64,000 nt of DNA from Notamacropus eugenii (taxonomy: Eukaryota > Chordata > Mammalia > Diprotodontia > Macropodidae). The notes below the pieces were generated by a model. It ran no database searches. It was not told where the DNA came from and saw only the letters and a program-made list of their open reading frames with translations. A program made the translations under genes and the position numbers. This document shows, piece by piece, positions 11,746 to 22,942 of this stretch. The stretch's first letter is position 1; each line of letters starts with the position of its first letter. The stretch is taken from assembly GCF_028372415.1 (NCBI RefSeq), contig NC_092872.1, positions 396,478,853-396,542,852 on the forward strand, read 5' to 3'.

Positions 11746-11799
11746 ATTCTAGTTTGGGAGAGGAAAGGCCAACGTGTTAATACTAACCCTTTTACTGGA

Positions 11800-11925
11800 T
11801 AACAGTATTATCTTCATGAAGTCACTAGAATTCTAATTCTCAAATTCCTCTTTATAAAAAGAGGAGGTTGAACTAGATGACCTCCAGGGTTCCTTCTCAT
11901 TTTAAAATTCTGTGATTACAAAAGT
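11800..11925 (+). mobile_element. MIR-like SINE fragment
   Basis: 'tctttataaaaagaggaggttgaactagatgacctccagggttccttctcattttaaaattctgtgat' is the 3' half of MIR, interrupted by changes. Preceded by a diverged 'aagtcactagaattc'. Confidence 0.75.
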
Positions 11926-12224
11926 GAAAAAAAAAAAGACAATGATTTGGATATGTTGCCAAAACAATGTCAAGTTACCAGTTTTCAAGCAGCATGAAAA
12001 GTAGATGAACATTTTCACAGTTCATCTGGATGCTTTGCCAAATAAAAAAATAAAATTAGTGAATCTTATCAGTAGTAGAATGAATTATGTGTCATCTGAT
12101 AGGCCTGAGGATATTGGACCTGTATGTGATTTTGGGTTGCTAACCCAAGAAGTTAAGCCATAACTTCTAAAGGAAAAAATATTAATGGTCCTTTGTCCCC
12201 TACACCCTAGTCAGATATCTTCGG

Positions 12225-12690
12225 GTGTAGTTTTGGGTGCCATGCTTTAAGAAGGACAGTAATAAACTGGAGAGTCTCCAGAGGAAGAAAACCAGGATGG
12301 TGAAGTGCCTTGAGTTCAGCTCATATGAGAATCTGTTGAAAGAACTAGGAATATTTAGCCTGGAAAAGAGAAGACTTAAGAGGGAAATAAAAGTTTTCTT
12401 CAAGTATTTCCAGAACTATTGATTGGAATAGGGTTTAAATTTGTTCTATTTGTCTCCAAAGGGCAAGATTAGGAGCATAGGGTAGAGATTAGAAAAAAGA
12501 CCTCTGAAATCAATGCCATAAAAAAATCTTCCTAACAACTGAGGCCATCCAAGAAGGTGTGGTTTTGCCTCCCGTTGAGAGTCTTTTAGATTGATTGCAG
12601 ATATGATAACTGGGGTCTTCTTTTGACTATAGGTTGAACTATACTGTATCTAAAATCTTCCTAACCTAAAATTCAGTGATTCTGATGTAG
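12225..12690 (+). mobile_element. CR1/L3-type LINE fragment
   Basis: The plus strand follows the CR1/L3 3' coding end: 'tttgggtgccatgctttaagaaggacag', 'ctggagagtctccagaggaagaaaaccaggatggtgaag', 'gaactaggaatatttagcctggaaaagagaag', 'cttcaagtatttccag', 'cttcctaacaactgaggccatcc', 'ggttgaactatactg'. In CR1 these encode the C-terminal residues after the reverse transcriptase. The short frames at 12200-12422 are its remains. Confidence 0.8.
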
Positions 12691-12804
12691 AAATGAGAAT
12701 TGAATAATTTTAATTATTTGAATTAATTTAAAGCATAAGTATATTTGGAAATTTAATATATTAGAGAAGACTGAAATCTCAATATATTTGCTATAGGAAG
12801 CATA

Positions 12805-12940
12805 CAGGGTATATAGTATAAAGAGAACTGACTGTGGAGTCAAAAGACCAGGGTTCAAATATAACCTTTGATATTTACTCACTTTGTGACATTGGGCAAG
12901 TTACTTCATCAACCTCATTATCCTAATCTACAAGTACTTG
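12805..12940 (+). mobile_element. tRNA-derived MIR-type SINE
   Basis: Contains 'tagtataaagagaactgactgtggagtcaaaagaccagggttcaaat' followed by 'ttactcactttgtgacattgggcaagttacttcatcaacctcatt'. The GGTTCAAAT piece is the B-box-like element. The 3' end is lost. Confidence 0.8.
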
Positions 12941-13487
12941 AAATAGAGTGAGTGGGCTCCCCATGTTTAGTGAGGATTCTACCTTTGTGTACATGGATTA
13001 ATAAGAGGCAGAGCAGACATCTCTAGCCTCTTCTCCAAGAAAGATTTTCATTCCTGCTGGGAGGAGAAGCAGAATGTTACGATCAGAAGCCACCAATATG
13101 CTCTCCTCAGAGAGAGAGGGGATATCAAAATATATCTATCTGATCCCTTAACTACTGGTCTAAGGGTTCTGATCTGATTCAAGCTAACTTTTGATCCTTT
13201 TGTTATTTCTGGCAGAAAAGGGTACCCCAAACTCTACATCCAGGGCTTGAACCTTTTCCCCTAATATCAGTTGCATAATGAGCATACATAGCAAATAGTT
13301 AAGAAACCATTCATCCAAATCATAACAAAACAGGCATCAAAGAAAGTACTGATAGGAGAATATATGCTGGACACTATAAAGTGAGGAGGGAGTGAAATAA
13401 ATCAACTCAACCAAGAGAAAATGTCCTTGATCTCACTCAAGGGGAAACTCCCCAAAGAAGAAGTCTTCCAGATCCTCTCATATTTTC
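12941..13487. other. Unclassified DNA
   Basis: No gene or repeat recognised between the SINE and the HAL1 target site. Confidence 0.4.
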
Positions 13488-14664
13488 CTATAATCTGTTC
13501 TTTTCTTTTTTTTTTTATTTAACTTTTAACATTTATTTTCACATAATTTTGGGTTACAAATTTTCTCCCCTTTTATCCCTTCCCCCCCCAAACCCAAGCT
13601 TTCTAATTGCCCCTGTCACCTATCTGCTCTCTCCTCTATCCTCCCTCCCTGCCCTTGTCTCCATCTTCTCTTTTGTCCTGTAGGGCCAGATAGCTTTCTT
13701 GACCCCTTAACCTGTATTTCTAGTTACCCAGTGGTAAGAACATTACATTTGGTCCTAACACTTTGAGTTCCAACTTCTTTAGCTCCCTCCCTCTCCACCC
13801 CTTCCCCTTGGAAGACAGGCAATTCAATATAGGCCATATCTGTTTAGTTTTGCAAATGATTTCCATATTAGTTGTGTTGTATAGGACTAACTATATTTCC
13901 CTCCATCCTATCCTGTCCCCCATTACTTCTATTTTCTTATGGTCCTTTCCCTCCCCATGAGTGTCGACCTCGTATTGCATTCTCCTCCCCATGCCCTCCC
14001 CTCCATCCTCCCCCCCACCCTGCTTGTGCCCCTGTCCCCCACTCTCCTGTATTATGAGATAGGTTTTCCTATCAAAATGAGTGTGCATTATATTCTTTCC
14101 TTTAGTGGAATGTGATGAGAGTGGACCTCATGTTTTTCTCTTGCCTCCCCTCTTTATCCCACCACTAATAAGTCTTTTGCTTGCCTCTTTTATGAGAGAT
14201 AATTTGCCCCATATAACTTCTCCCTTTCTCCTCCCAATATTTCTCTCTCACTGCTTGATTTCATTTTTTTTTTTAAGATATGATCCCATCCTCTTCAATT
14301 CACTCTGTGCACTCTCTCTCTATGTATGTGTGTGTGTGTACTCCCACCCAGTACCCAGATACTGAAATGTTTCAAGAGTTACAAATATTGTCTTTCCATG
14401 TAGGAATGTAAACAGTTCAACTTTAATAAGTCCCTTATGACTTCTCTTTGCTGTTCACCTTTTCATGGTTCTCTTTATTCTTGTGTTAGAAAGTCAAATT
14501 TTCTTTCCAGCTCTGGTCTTTTCATCAGGAAAATTTGAAAGTCCTCTATTTCATTGAAAGACCATTTTTTCTCCTGAAGTATTATACTCAGTTTTGCTGG
14601 GTAGGTGATTCTTGGCTTCAGTCCTAGTTCCTTTGACTTCTGGAACATCCTATTCCATTCCCTT

Positions 14665-15567
14665 CTATCCCTCAGTGTAGATAGAGGGTGCCAGATCTTG
14701 TGCTATCCTGATTGTATTTCCACAATACTTGAATTGTTTCTTTCTAGCTGCTTGCAATATTTTCTCTTTCACCTGGGAATTCTGGAATTTGGCCACAATG
14801 CTCCTAGGAGTTTCTCTTTTTGGATCTCTTTCATGCAGTGTTCTGCGGATTCCTTGAATATTTATTTTGCCTTCTGGTTCTAGAATCTCAGGGCAGTTTT
14901 CCTTGATAATTTCATGGAAGATGATGTCTAGGCTCTCCTTTTGATCATGGTTTTCAGGTAGTCCCAGAAGTTTTACATTGTCTCTCCTGATTCTATTTTC
15001 CAGGTCAGTTGTTTTTCCAATAAGATATTTCACATTATCTTCCATTTTTCGAATCTGAGCGGTATGTTCTGAGATATCTGTCTTTCTCATAAAGTCCTTA
15101 GCGTCCATCTGTACCATTCCAGTTTTGAAAGATCTATTTTCTTCAGTGAGCTTTTGAATCTCCTTTTCCATTTGGTTAATTCTGCTTTTGAAAGCATTCT
15201 TCTCCTCATTGGCCCCTTGCACCTCCCTTGCCAACTGAGTTAGGCTAGTTCTCAAGGTGCCAATTTCTTCAAGATTTTTTTGGTTCTCCTTTAGCAGGGA
15301 GCTGATCTGCTTTTCATGCTTCTCCCCCATCCCTCTCATTTCCCTTCCCAGTCTTTCCTCCACCTCTCTAACTTGATTTTCAAAATTCCTCTTGAGCTCT
15401 TCCATGGCCCGAGCCCATTGGGTGGGCTGGGACACAGAATCCTCAATTTCTGTGTCTTTGCCTGATGGCAAGCATTGTTCCTCCCCATCAGAAAGGAAGG
15501 GAGGAGATGTCTTTTCTCCAAGAAAGTACCCTTCAATAGTTTTATTTCTTTTCCCTTTTCTGGGCAT
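14665..15567 (-). CDS. HAL1/L1 ORF1 protein (RNA-binding), C-terminal part out of frame
   Basis: An L1 ORF1p homologue, the RNA-binding, nucleic-acid-chaperone protein that trimerises and coats LINE RNA in the cytoplasm. The open frame reaches 15660 (331 residues). The likely start is the internal methionine of RMPRKGKRNK at 15567, because the related copy B aligns from there and upstream sequence looks like 5'UTR. In the 331-residue numbering, a basic N-terminus (32-45) is followed by a heptad-rich coiled coil (about 85-220) and the RRM-like domain (about 222-325; 'RRDNVKLLGLPEN', 'TPRSIVAKF'). The frame then ends at 'LAPSIYTEG'. Compared with copy B there are 4 extra bases near 14680, so the C-terminal domain ('FQKSKELGLKPRITYPAKLS') continues in another frame to a stop near 14482. 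A single frameshift is the only major lesion noticed. Confidence 0.8.
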   Translation of the reverse strand: MPRKGKRNKTIEGYFLGEKTSPPFLSDGEEQCLPSGKDTEIEDSVSQPTQWARAMEELKRNFENQVREVEERLGREMRGMGEKHEKQISSLLKENQKNLEEIGTLRTSLTQLAREVQGANEEKNAFKSRINQMEKEIQKLTEENRSFKTGMVQMDAKDFMRKTDISEHTAQIRKMEDNVKYLIGKTTDLENRIRRDNVKLLGLPENHDQKESLDIIFHEIIKENCPEILEPEGKINIQGIRRTLHERDPKRETPRSIVAKFQNSQVKEKILQAARKKQFKYCGNTIRIAQDLAPSIYTEG

Positions 15568-15569
15568 TC

Positions 15570-16400
15570 TCCCCAACCAGTGACCTGACCTCTGAATGTT
15601 CTCCTCACACCCACCTCGCCTCCTGGTCCTCCCAGCCAGCGTTTGGGGACTGAGATTCAAATGCTGCTTCCCGCCTTAGGGTTTTGGCAGGGGCAGGGCT
15701 GCCATTCAGTGTGAGAATTAAGTTCAGGTGGTCAGGGGCAGGGCCACCTCTCTGGCTCAGTTCCCTCAGGGGGTTTATGCACAGACCTTCCACAATGGAT
15801 CCAGGCTCCCACCCATTTGGGGAGCCCTTGTCTGTAGCTGCCTCTCAGCTTCTATCTCCTGGCGGGGCCCGAGCCATGGGGGCACCCCACTCCCCTCTCA
15901 ACCCACCAAAGAGACTCTCTCACCTACCCCCATCAGTCACCTGTTGGTGGGGGGGGCTTGTGCCGCCGCTGGAGATCCCGTCTCTGGAGCCTTCTCAGAT
16001 CTGTGCCTCTCAGAGCCGCGGCCGCCGCAGGTCCGGGCTGGGCTCCGTGTCTGCAGCGCGATGGACCTTTTGCGAGAGGTTTGCAGGTCCCTCTGTGGGT
16101 GGGGAGACCCGCGTGGCCGCTGGAGATCCCTTCCCCGTAGCCCTCTCAGATCTTTTCCTCACGGTGTTGTGGCCGCGGTAGGGCTGCCCTCTGCTCCCCG
16201 TCCCGGCGCCCAGTCCACGGTGCAAAGGACCCCCCGCGAGAGGTTTGCAGGTCTCTCTGGAACAGAAATCTCCCTTGCTCCAATATTCCGTGGTCTCTGG
16301 GTGCAGAATTCGCCCTGGGTTGGTCCCCTCTAGCCATTCTGTGGTTTGTGGGTTCGGAGCTATGTGTATGTGCGTCTTTCTACTTCGCCATCTTGGCTCC
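15570..16400 (-). promoter_or_regulatory. CpG-rich HAL1 5'UTR / internal promoter region
   Basis: The 5'UTR of copy A is far more GC- and CpG-rich than its surroundings; 15950-16250 holds many intact CG dinucleotides, for example around 'gccgcggccgccgcagg' and 'ctgcagcgcgatgg'. In copy B the matching positions are mostly TG or CA. L1-type 5'UTRs carry an internal promoter, so this is the presumed promoter of the element. The several frames across it (15684-16337) are GC-driven and not genes. Confidence 0.65.
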
Positions 16401-16401
16401 G
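16387..16401 (-). promoter_or_regulatory. YY1-type site at HAL1 5' end
   Basis: Minus strand reads GGAGCCAAGATGGCG at the very 5' end. In human L1 the same location holds a CAAGATGGC motif bound by YY1, which sets accurate initiation. Binding here is inferred from the motif and its position. Confidence 0.6.
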
Positions 16402-16423
16402 CCCCCCTATAATCTTTTCTTTC

Positions 16424-17917
16424 AGCAAACTGAAGTGGTATGCGTCTCTGTCAACTACTCTCTCAAAACTTGAAGGCTTCTATTAAGAAGAAATGTGGTC
16501 TAAGAAAACTCTTGATTGGAGAAGTCCTGAAAGGGAACTCCCATTTGAGATTGTATGTGAACTAAAACTCTCTCATTTCATTTTCACTAATAAGAAGGGA
16601 GAGAGTTCCCTACCAATGAACTTTGGGACATGGGTTACATATAAAATGTGGATGGTTGGTCTAGATGGCCTTTAAGGGCTCTTCCAAACTTGTCATCTGT
16701 TCTGAGGTTCTTTGAGCATCCCAGATCATAGTGAGGCTATTCATATGGTTTTAATATATGGTATATAATATTGTCTTGATGATGTTAAGAATAAGTGCTG
16801 TTAATTATGCAGAACTTCCTTTTTGCTTTATAGAGCGAATAAAGGTGGGTAAAAACATCAAAATTGCTCCATGCCTAAGACTATGATTTGAGAAGTTCCT
16901 TTTTTCTCTTCTGGCCCTCAGACAAACATCTCCCACCTTTGAATTCTTAATTTAAAATACTTAATGCCTTGCTGTCATGGCTGCCAATTTATAATTTTTA
17001 AATTTAAAATTCTAAGCAACTGCACTATTTTAAGCTACAGTATATCCAAATGTCTTGTAGCCCAGTGTACAGAATCAAATAAATAAATATGCCTTCTTAG
17101 TAGATGCATGACATCTGCTGAGTCTCTTTGGCTAGACCTCAATAGATATTCCAGAAATAGCAAGCAATACAGACATGTTATCTCAGGATATAGTGAGACA
17201 CTAATCTAAGGGGTAGGGAGATGTCTTTAAAAATGAAAAAAAATATTAAAATGATTAAAGCAATATTAAATAATTATATTCACAAATATGCACATTTGTC
17301 ATCTTCCGTAAATACTCTTGAGGCCCTAAGTCATATGGGTTCTTGGAGTTTCTTAGAATTGGACTTTGTCCACAAAAGATTGAGTGAATCCAGGTCCTGC
17401 AAACAGTGGGAAATTCCCATGATCTATTTTAATAGAGATCTTTCTTCAAGAAAGTAAGCAAAGAAGTTTCCTCAACTTCATACTCCCTTTAGTCAGACTG
17501 AGTGTCATCTCTTCTTCCCTTTTCTTAACTCCTCTCATATTCAAAGGCAAGCGGGAAAATTCCCCATTACTCTCTAAGGGAGAGATTCTAATTTTCTGTG
17601 TTACCATTTCATTTCAGAATGGGTATGGGAGAAAATCTAGAAAGAGAAAGATTAGCATGAATAAGAAAAAGCAAACAATCTTTTTTTGCTCTTTCAGAAT
17701 ACAGATTCAGAGTTTGAGGGGTAGGGAGCATGTCTGCTGAAAGCTGTTATCATCAAAGTCAAAATGCACAAAAAATGAAATGATTGTGTTTCTTTGGGGG
17801 TCTTTCAAAGTTTTAATAACACAGTGGAGTCCTAATGTAAATAATATCACATTTCTGAATTTAGAACTAGAGATATTCGGTAGGACCAGTAATGTAAAAG
17901 ACTAAAGAAAGGTTTGG
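16424..17917. other. Unclassified DNA with one weak MIR end
   Basis: No gene recognised. At about 16620-16720 'ggttggtctagatggcctttaagggctcttccaaacttg...tctgttctgaggttcttt' resembles a MIR 3' half. The rest is unassigned. Confidence 0.45.
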
Positions 17918-17931
17918 TATTCCCAAATATT

Positions 17932-20900
17932 ACAAATTCTTTGTCATCACCACAAGAGCTGCTATAAACATTTTTGTACATATAGGTTCTTTTCCTTTTT
18001 GATTTTTGTCCTTTGTCCACAGTGCCAAATTTCTCTGCAGAATAGTTGAATCAGTATACAACTTCATCAATAATATGTTTGTATTATTATCCCACATACC
18101 CTCCAACATTTGCCATTTTCCTTTTCTTTCACATTAGCAAATCTGTCAAATGTGAGGTAGTAACTCAAAGTTGTTTTAACTTGGATTTCTCTCACCAATA
18201 GTGATTTACATCATTTTTATATGACTATAGATAGCTTTGATTACTTTGTCTGAAGGCTTCCTGTTTATATCCTTTGTCCACTTAGTAAGGAGAAATGGCT
18301 CTTATTTCTATAAATTTGACTCAGTTTTATATGTTTGAGAAATGAAGTCTTTATCAGAGAAAATCACTGTAATATTTTTATAGTAATGATTACAGACTCT
18401 ATTTCCCTTTATCTTATTTTCCTCATTTATCCTATTCTCTCTTTCCTTTTACCCTGTTCATTCTCTTTCTTATTGTTTTATTTTATTGTATTTTTATGTT
18501 AAACTTAAATTAAAAATGAGAAAAGAAAAAAAAACCATTACCATGTACATAAGAGAAGATTCAATATAAAACAATAAATATTCATTTCAAGAGTACTTAT
18601 ATAATAAATAGTACATATTGATTTCAAACTGCCCAACTTTGCTTCCTTGTTGGTTTTCTTTTGTCTTCTGCTGTCCACTTTTTACTTTACTTCCCCTTCA
18701 TCCCTAAAAAAGCATGCTACAATTAAACATCTAAGTATTCCTTCTTTATGTCAGTTCTGATGAGAGTAAGGTTCACTCACTCCCCATCAACTCCCCCCAC
18801 TTTCCTTTCATAGTAAAAAGTTTTCTTTGCTTCTTTTTTTTTGTGACATAATTTGCTGCATTCTACCTTTCCCTTTCTCCCAGTACATTCCTTTCTCACC
18901 CCTTAATTTTATTTTTTAGACATCATCCCTTCATATTCAACTCATGCTTGTGCCCTCTGTCTATATGTACTCCTTCTAATTTCCTGAATAATGAGGAATG
19001 TCTTATGAGTTACAAGTATCATATTCCCATGTAGGAATGTAAACAATTTAAACTTATGATTCCCCTTTTTTGTTTACAATTTTTTTAAGCTTCTTTAAAG
19101 TCTTGCATGTGAAAGTCAAATTTTCTATTCAGCTCTAGTCTTTTCATCAAGAATGCTTGGAAGTCCTCTATCTCAATGAGTGTTCATTTTTCCCCCCTGA
19201 AGGATTATGCTCAGTTTTGCTGGGTAGGTGATTCTTGCCTGTACTCCTAACTCTTTTGCCCTCTGAAATCTTGTCTTCCAAGCCCTCTGATTTTTTTTTT
19301 TTTAACGTAGAAGCTGCTAGACCTTATGTTATACTGATTGCGGGTCAACAGTATTTGAATTGCCTCCTTTTGGCTGCTTGCAGTATTCTCTCCTTGATCT
19401 TGGAGGTCTAGAGTTTGGCTATAATATACATGGCAGTTTTCTTTTTGGGGATATCTGTCAGGAGGTGATTGGCAGATTCTTTCAATTATTGTTTTACCTT
19501 CTGGTTCTAGAATGTCAGGACAGTTTTCCTAGATCATTTCTTGAAAGGTGATGTTTAATTTTCTCTTTTTTATCACAACTTTCAGGTAGTCCAATAATTT
19601 CAAACTACCTCTCCTGGATGTATTTTCCGGGTCATTTGTTTTCCCAATGAGATATTGAATATTTTCTTCTATTTTTTCATTGTTTTGATTTTGATTGTTT
19701 TTTGATGTCTCATAAAGTCATTAGTTTCCACTTTTCCAGTTCTAACTTTTAAGGAGTTATTTTCTTCAGTGAGCTTTTGTGCTCCCTTTTCCATTTGGCC
19801 AGTTCTACTTTTAAGGAGTTGTCTTCAGTGTATTTTTGTATATATTTTTCTGTTTGTCCAATTCTGTTTTTCAAGTAATTCTTCTCTTCTCAGATTTTTG
19901 TACCTCATTTACCATTTGGCAGGTTATATTTTTTAAGGTATTATTTTCTTCATTACTTTTTGTGTCTCCTTTATCAAACTGTTAGCTATTTTTTCATGTT
20001 TTTCTTGCATCACTCTCATTACCCCTCCCAATTTTCCCTCTACCTTTTTTACTTGAGTTTTAAAATTCTTTCTGATCTCTTGCAGGACCCAAGAGCAATT
20101 CATATTTTTCTTTGAGACTTTGAATGCAAGAACTTTGATTTTTTTGCCTTCTTCTAAGTATGTGTTTTGATCTTCCTTGTTATCATAGTAACTTGCTATG
20201 GTCAGAATTTCTTTCCTGTTGTTTGTTCATTTTCCAGCCTATTTCTTAACTTTTAACTCTGTGCTAAAGCTGGACTCTACTTCCAGGGTAGAAGGGGCAC
20301 TGTCCCATGCTTCAGGATTTTTGTGTGGCTGCTTTCAGAGGTAATTCTTTGGACCTGTAAGTTTTTGACTCTTTCAAGGTGGTATGGTCTAGAGAGAGGT
20401 GTGCTTACTATTGTCCTGTACTGTGCGCTGGTTTATGAGTGATCACAAGCACTCTTCAATCTTGTGAACTGTGACCAGGTCCCTGCTCCCCTGTGGTCAC
20501 ATGTTCTGCTGTCCTAGTGCTCCTCCTTGCACTGGGACTGAGACCCAGGATTGTGACCCAAATCCAACTATAGGCAATGTAACAGATTCCTGTCTCTGAA
20601 GCCAGCAAAGGGACCCTGTAATCTCCTTCTGATCAATTATTGAAATCCCTTACCATAGAGGGGATTAAAGGTCTGGAAATCACCACTGGTACCCATGGCT
20701 CAGTCAGCCCCAGAGGCCCATATCTGATTTTCTGAGGCCCAGTCTGTGCTGAACTGTGCAACTCTCTCACCCTGCTGTAATAGATCTCTCCTGCTGAACT
20801 TCTAAGTTGTCTTGGGCTGGAAAAATTGTTTCACTCCAGCTTTTTATTGGTTCTGTTGCTGTGGAATTTGTTTAGTCATTATGGAAAGGTATTTGCAGAG

Positions 20901-20958
20901 GTCTGGAGGAGATCTCAGATGAGTCCCTGCCTTTACTCAGCCATCTTGGCCTCCTTTT
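17932..20958 (-). mobile_element. Old HAL1, long form, with ORF2-derived 3' segment
   Basis: Minus-strand HAL1 of about 3.0 kb. Its 5' end near 20954 gives GGAGGCCAAGATGG. Next come a 5'UTR (about 20.1-20.95 kb), a decayed ORF1 (about 19.1-20.1 kb; plus-strand text such as 'agtgagcttttgtgctcccttttccatttgg'), an ORF1 3'UTR (about 18.75-19.1 kb), and then sequence matching the C-terminal ORF2 region of marsupial L1 (17.93-18.47 kb: 'cacaagagctgctataaacatttttgtacatatagg', 'ctccaacatttgccattttccttt'). Flanks carry TATTCCCAAATATT (17918-17931) and TATTCCCAAGTATT (20959-20972), 13 of 14 matching. There is no poly-A at the 17932 end, which lies inside the ORF2-derived part. ORF1 is broken by many changes. 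Confidence 0.75.
20939..20954 (-). promoter_or_regulatory. YY1-type site at old HAL1 5' end
   Basis: Minus strand GGAGGCCAAGATGGCTG at the 5' terminus of the 17932-20958 element; same motif and position as in the younger HAL1 copies. Confidence 0.45.
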
Positions 20959-20972
20959 TATTCCCAAGTATT

Positions 20973-22004
20973 TGTGATGAGAACGTTTGACATTTTTGAT
21001 TTCCCTCATTTTTGACTGACAATTTTTTGGCAAAATGAAAGGCAAAATAGAATGTTGCAAGCACAATTTCAAGCCCCTTTTTATATTTTAGCAGATTTAT
21101 TTTGATGCTTGTCTTTTTTTAAAAGCTAAATTATTTTAATAGCTGGTAGCATCTGAAATGCTTTAAACAACTTTTTCTTAATTAGTTAATTAAATTAAAA
21201 ATAGCCAACTGTGTGTTTAATTTCACAGCTTATTTAAATGACAGGGACTGAAAATAGGGAAGAATTTGGGGAAAGTATAGCAGTATAGCATTACATATGA
21301 TATCTTGTTCTTACTTTAAATAAAAGCAATCTAGAAGTCAACATATTTGGTGTTTCGTGTCAGATTTAGAAGCTCCATATTAACATGGAGGAGCAGTTCT
21401 GCATTACTGAAGAAATGCTTATTTACCTGGAGTTTGATAGAGTTTTACATCTTATTTCATACTCCCCCCACTCCCAACTCAGTCATGTTATTGATTTTAT
21501 TTTTTCAGAGTAAACTATGGGGATGTGGAAAGAGGAGACAATATAATGAATACCTTCCAAGAATGAAAGGTGTCTGGGTGATTCCAGAATTTAGAGGATG
21601 TAAAAGGAATAAGGAGGAAAATAAAAATGGTATTTGAACAAATTGACAGTGTAGCTTGGGCAATTTCCTTCATGTTTTGCACATTCACCTGTGAATTGAG
21701 TGTCAACCACATTCTTCAAAGCAAATACCTTTAGCTGACTGCATAGCAAGATTCCAGAATCTGGAACTCAGAAGAGAGAAATTTATTTTGAGTTTGAAAT
21801 CTGGCCAAAGATGGGTAATGTGAAGAGCAAGCTGAGTTGGATAATGTTTGAACTACAGAGAGGCACTGGTCTCCACTGTCTTGATCTTCAGAATTTAGTA
21901 TTTACTTTTATATAGACTTCCAATTTCTCTTCACGGATGATATAATTAAACTCTTCTAGTCTTCTAAGACTTTTGACTTATCACTGAAATGATAATGCCC
22001 TCAC
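20973..22004. other. Unclassified DNA
   Basis: No gene or confident repeat. The 96-residue frame at 21347-21637 has no recognisable domain and no coding-like features. Confidence 0.4.
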
Positions 22005-22482
22005 CAAAGCCACCGATGATCTTTTAGATATTGAATCTAATGATCATTTTACTACCTTTAACCTCATTGACTCCTTTTAGTTTTGACCTTGCTGAACACT
22101 GCTTTCATTTAGATATTCTCCCTTCAGTGGGTTTTATGAAACTATTTCTCCTGGTTCCACTCCTCCTTATCTAACCACCCCTCAGTTTTCTTTGATAATT
22201 CATTCTTCATGTAATTCCTAAATTCTGAGTGTACTCCAAAAATCCATTCTGTATTTATCCTGATTAATTCCCTCTATGTCCTGATGCCTTATCTCCCATA
22301 GCTACCTTGTATTCATTTTGTATGTATTCTGTATATACATATAATTATATACTTGTCCTTCTGCATTAGAATATAAACTCATTGTGGGCAAGGACCATTT
22401 CACTTTGATATATGTATTCCCAGGACTTAGCAAGTGTCTAAGGCCTAGTAAGCCCTTCATAATGTCTTATTGACTGGTTGAA
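22005..22482 (+). mobile_element. L2 LINE 3' portion
   Basis: Diverged coding end of L2 ('actacctttaacctcattgactcc', 'tttctcctggttccactcctcctta') followed by a clear 3' terminus: 'cattagaatataaactcattgtgggcaaggaccat', 'cccaggacttagcaagtgtctaaggcctagtaag', 'tgtcttattgactggttgaat'. Confidence 0.75.
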
Positions 22483-22882
22483 TATGTATCTTTCTTCTTT
22501 GTCTTTTTATCCCTGTTACTAAGTACAGCTTTTGGCACAAAAAACTATATTTAAAAAAAAAACCAAACAACTATTTTTAATGAATGAGCCAAAATCAGAG
22601 GCTCTGAGATCAAGCTTCTTTACTCACAGGAGCCATATCTTTTATGGACATTTGGTTCTAAAGTTGATATGTAAGACTCAAATGATATATAGTGAAAATT
22701 CAAAATTAGCCTGTGATGAACACTTATGCAATGCCTAGTTGTAGTCTAGGACTTAGCTCATGATTACAGTTGCTACAGCCACAACTCTCTAGTCCACCCG
22801 CCATAGATGTAATGTCTCTGCTGTCTTGACAATTGGTACAAAAATGCTTCCTATCCCTCACAGAGCAGGGAGTGTGTGGGCA

Positions 22883-22897
22883 TGCGTGCGTGCGTGC

Positions 22898-22939
<42 letters not shown>
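22883..22939. repeat. (GTGC)n-(TG)n compound microsatellite
   Basis: Four to five GTGC units pass into an uninterrupted (TG)n tract of about 38 bases. Confidence 0.95.

Positions 22940-22942
<3 letters not shown>

Larger units (their letters stand above)
13506..16406 (-). mobile_element. Full-length short-form HAL1 (half-L1) retrotransposon, copy A
   Basis: A 2.9-kb LINE-1 derivative on the minus strand with 5'UTR, ORF1 and 3'UTR but no ORF2. Its 5' end (near 16401) reads GGAGCCAAGATGGCGAAG on the minus strand, like the start of mammalian L1. Its 3' end is a poly-A tail seen as T16 at about 13501-13516. Target-site duplications flank it: CTATAATCTGTTCTTTTC (13488-13505) and CTATAATCTTTTCTTTC (16407-16423), differing by one substitution and one base of length. 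The body ends directly after a 3'UTR and has no ORF2-derived segment, unlike the long HAL1 copies here. It aligns along its length with the copy at 52465-55247, roughly 90% identical in samples read by eye. It would have moved with L1 enzymes in trans. Confidence 0.85.

Noticed and set aside
12200-12422. Opposed frames of 61-67 residues
   Set aside because: They coincide with a CR1/L3 LINE fragment.
15900-16300. CpG-rich patch as a host gene promoter or CpG island
   Set aside because: It is wholly inside a bounded retrotransposon with target duplications, so it is the element's own 5'UTR.
15684-16337. Long overlapping frames (up to 201 residues) on both strands in GC-rich DNA
   Set aside because: They lie in the HAL1 5'UTR, where high GC lowers stop frequency. 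No protein family is recognisable and copy B does not keep the frames.
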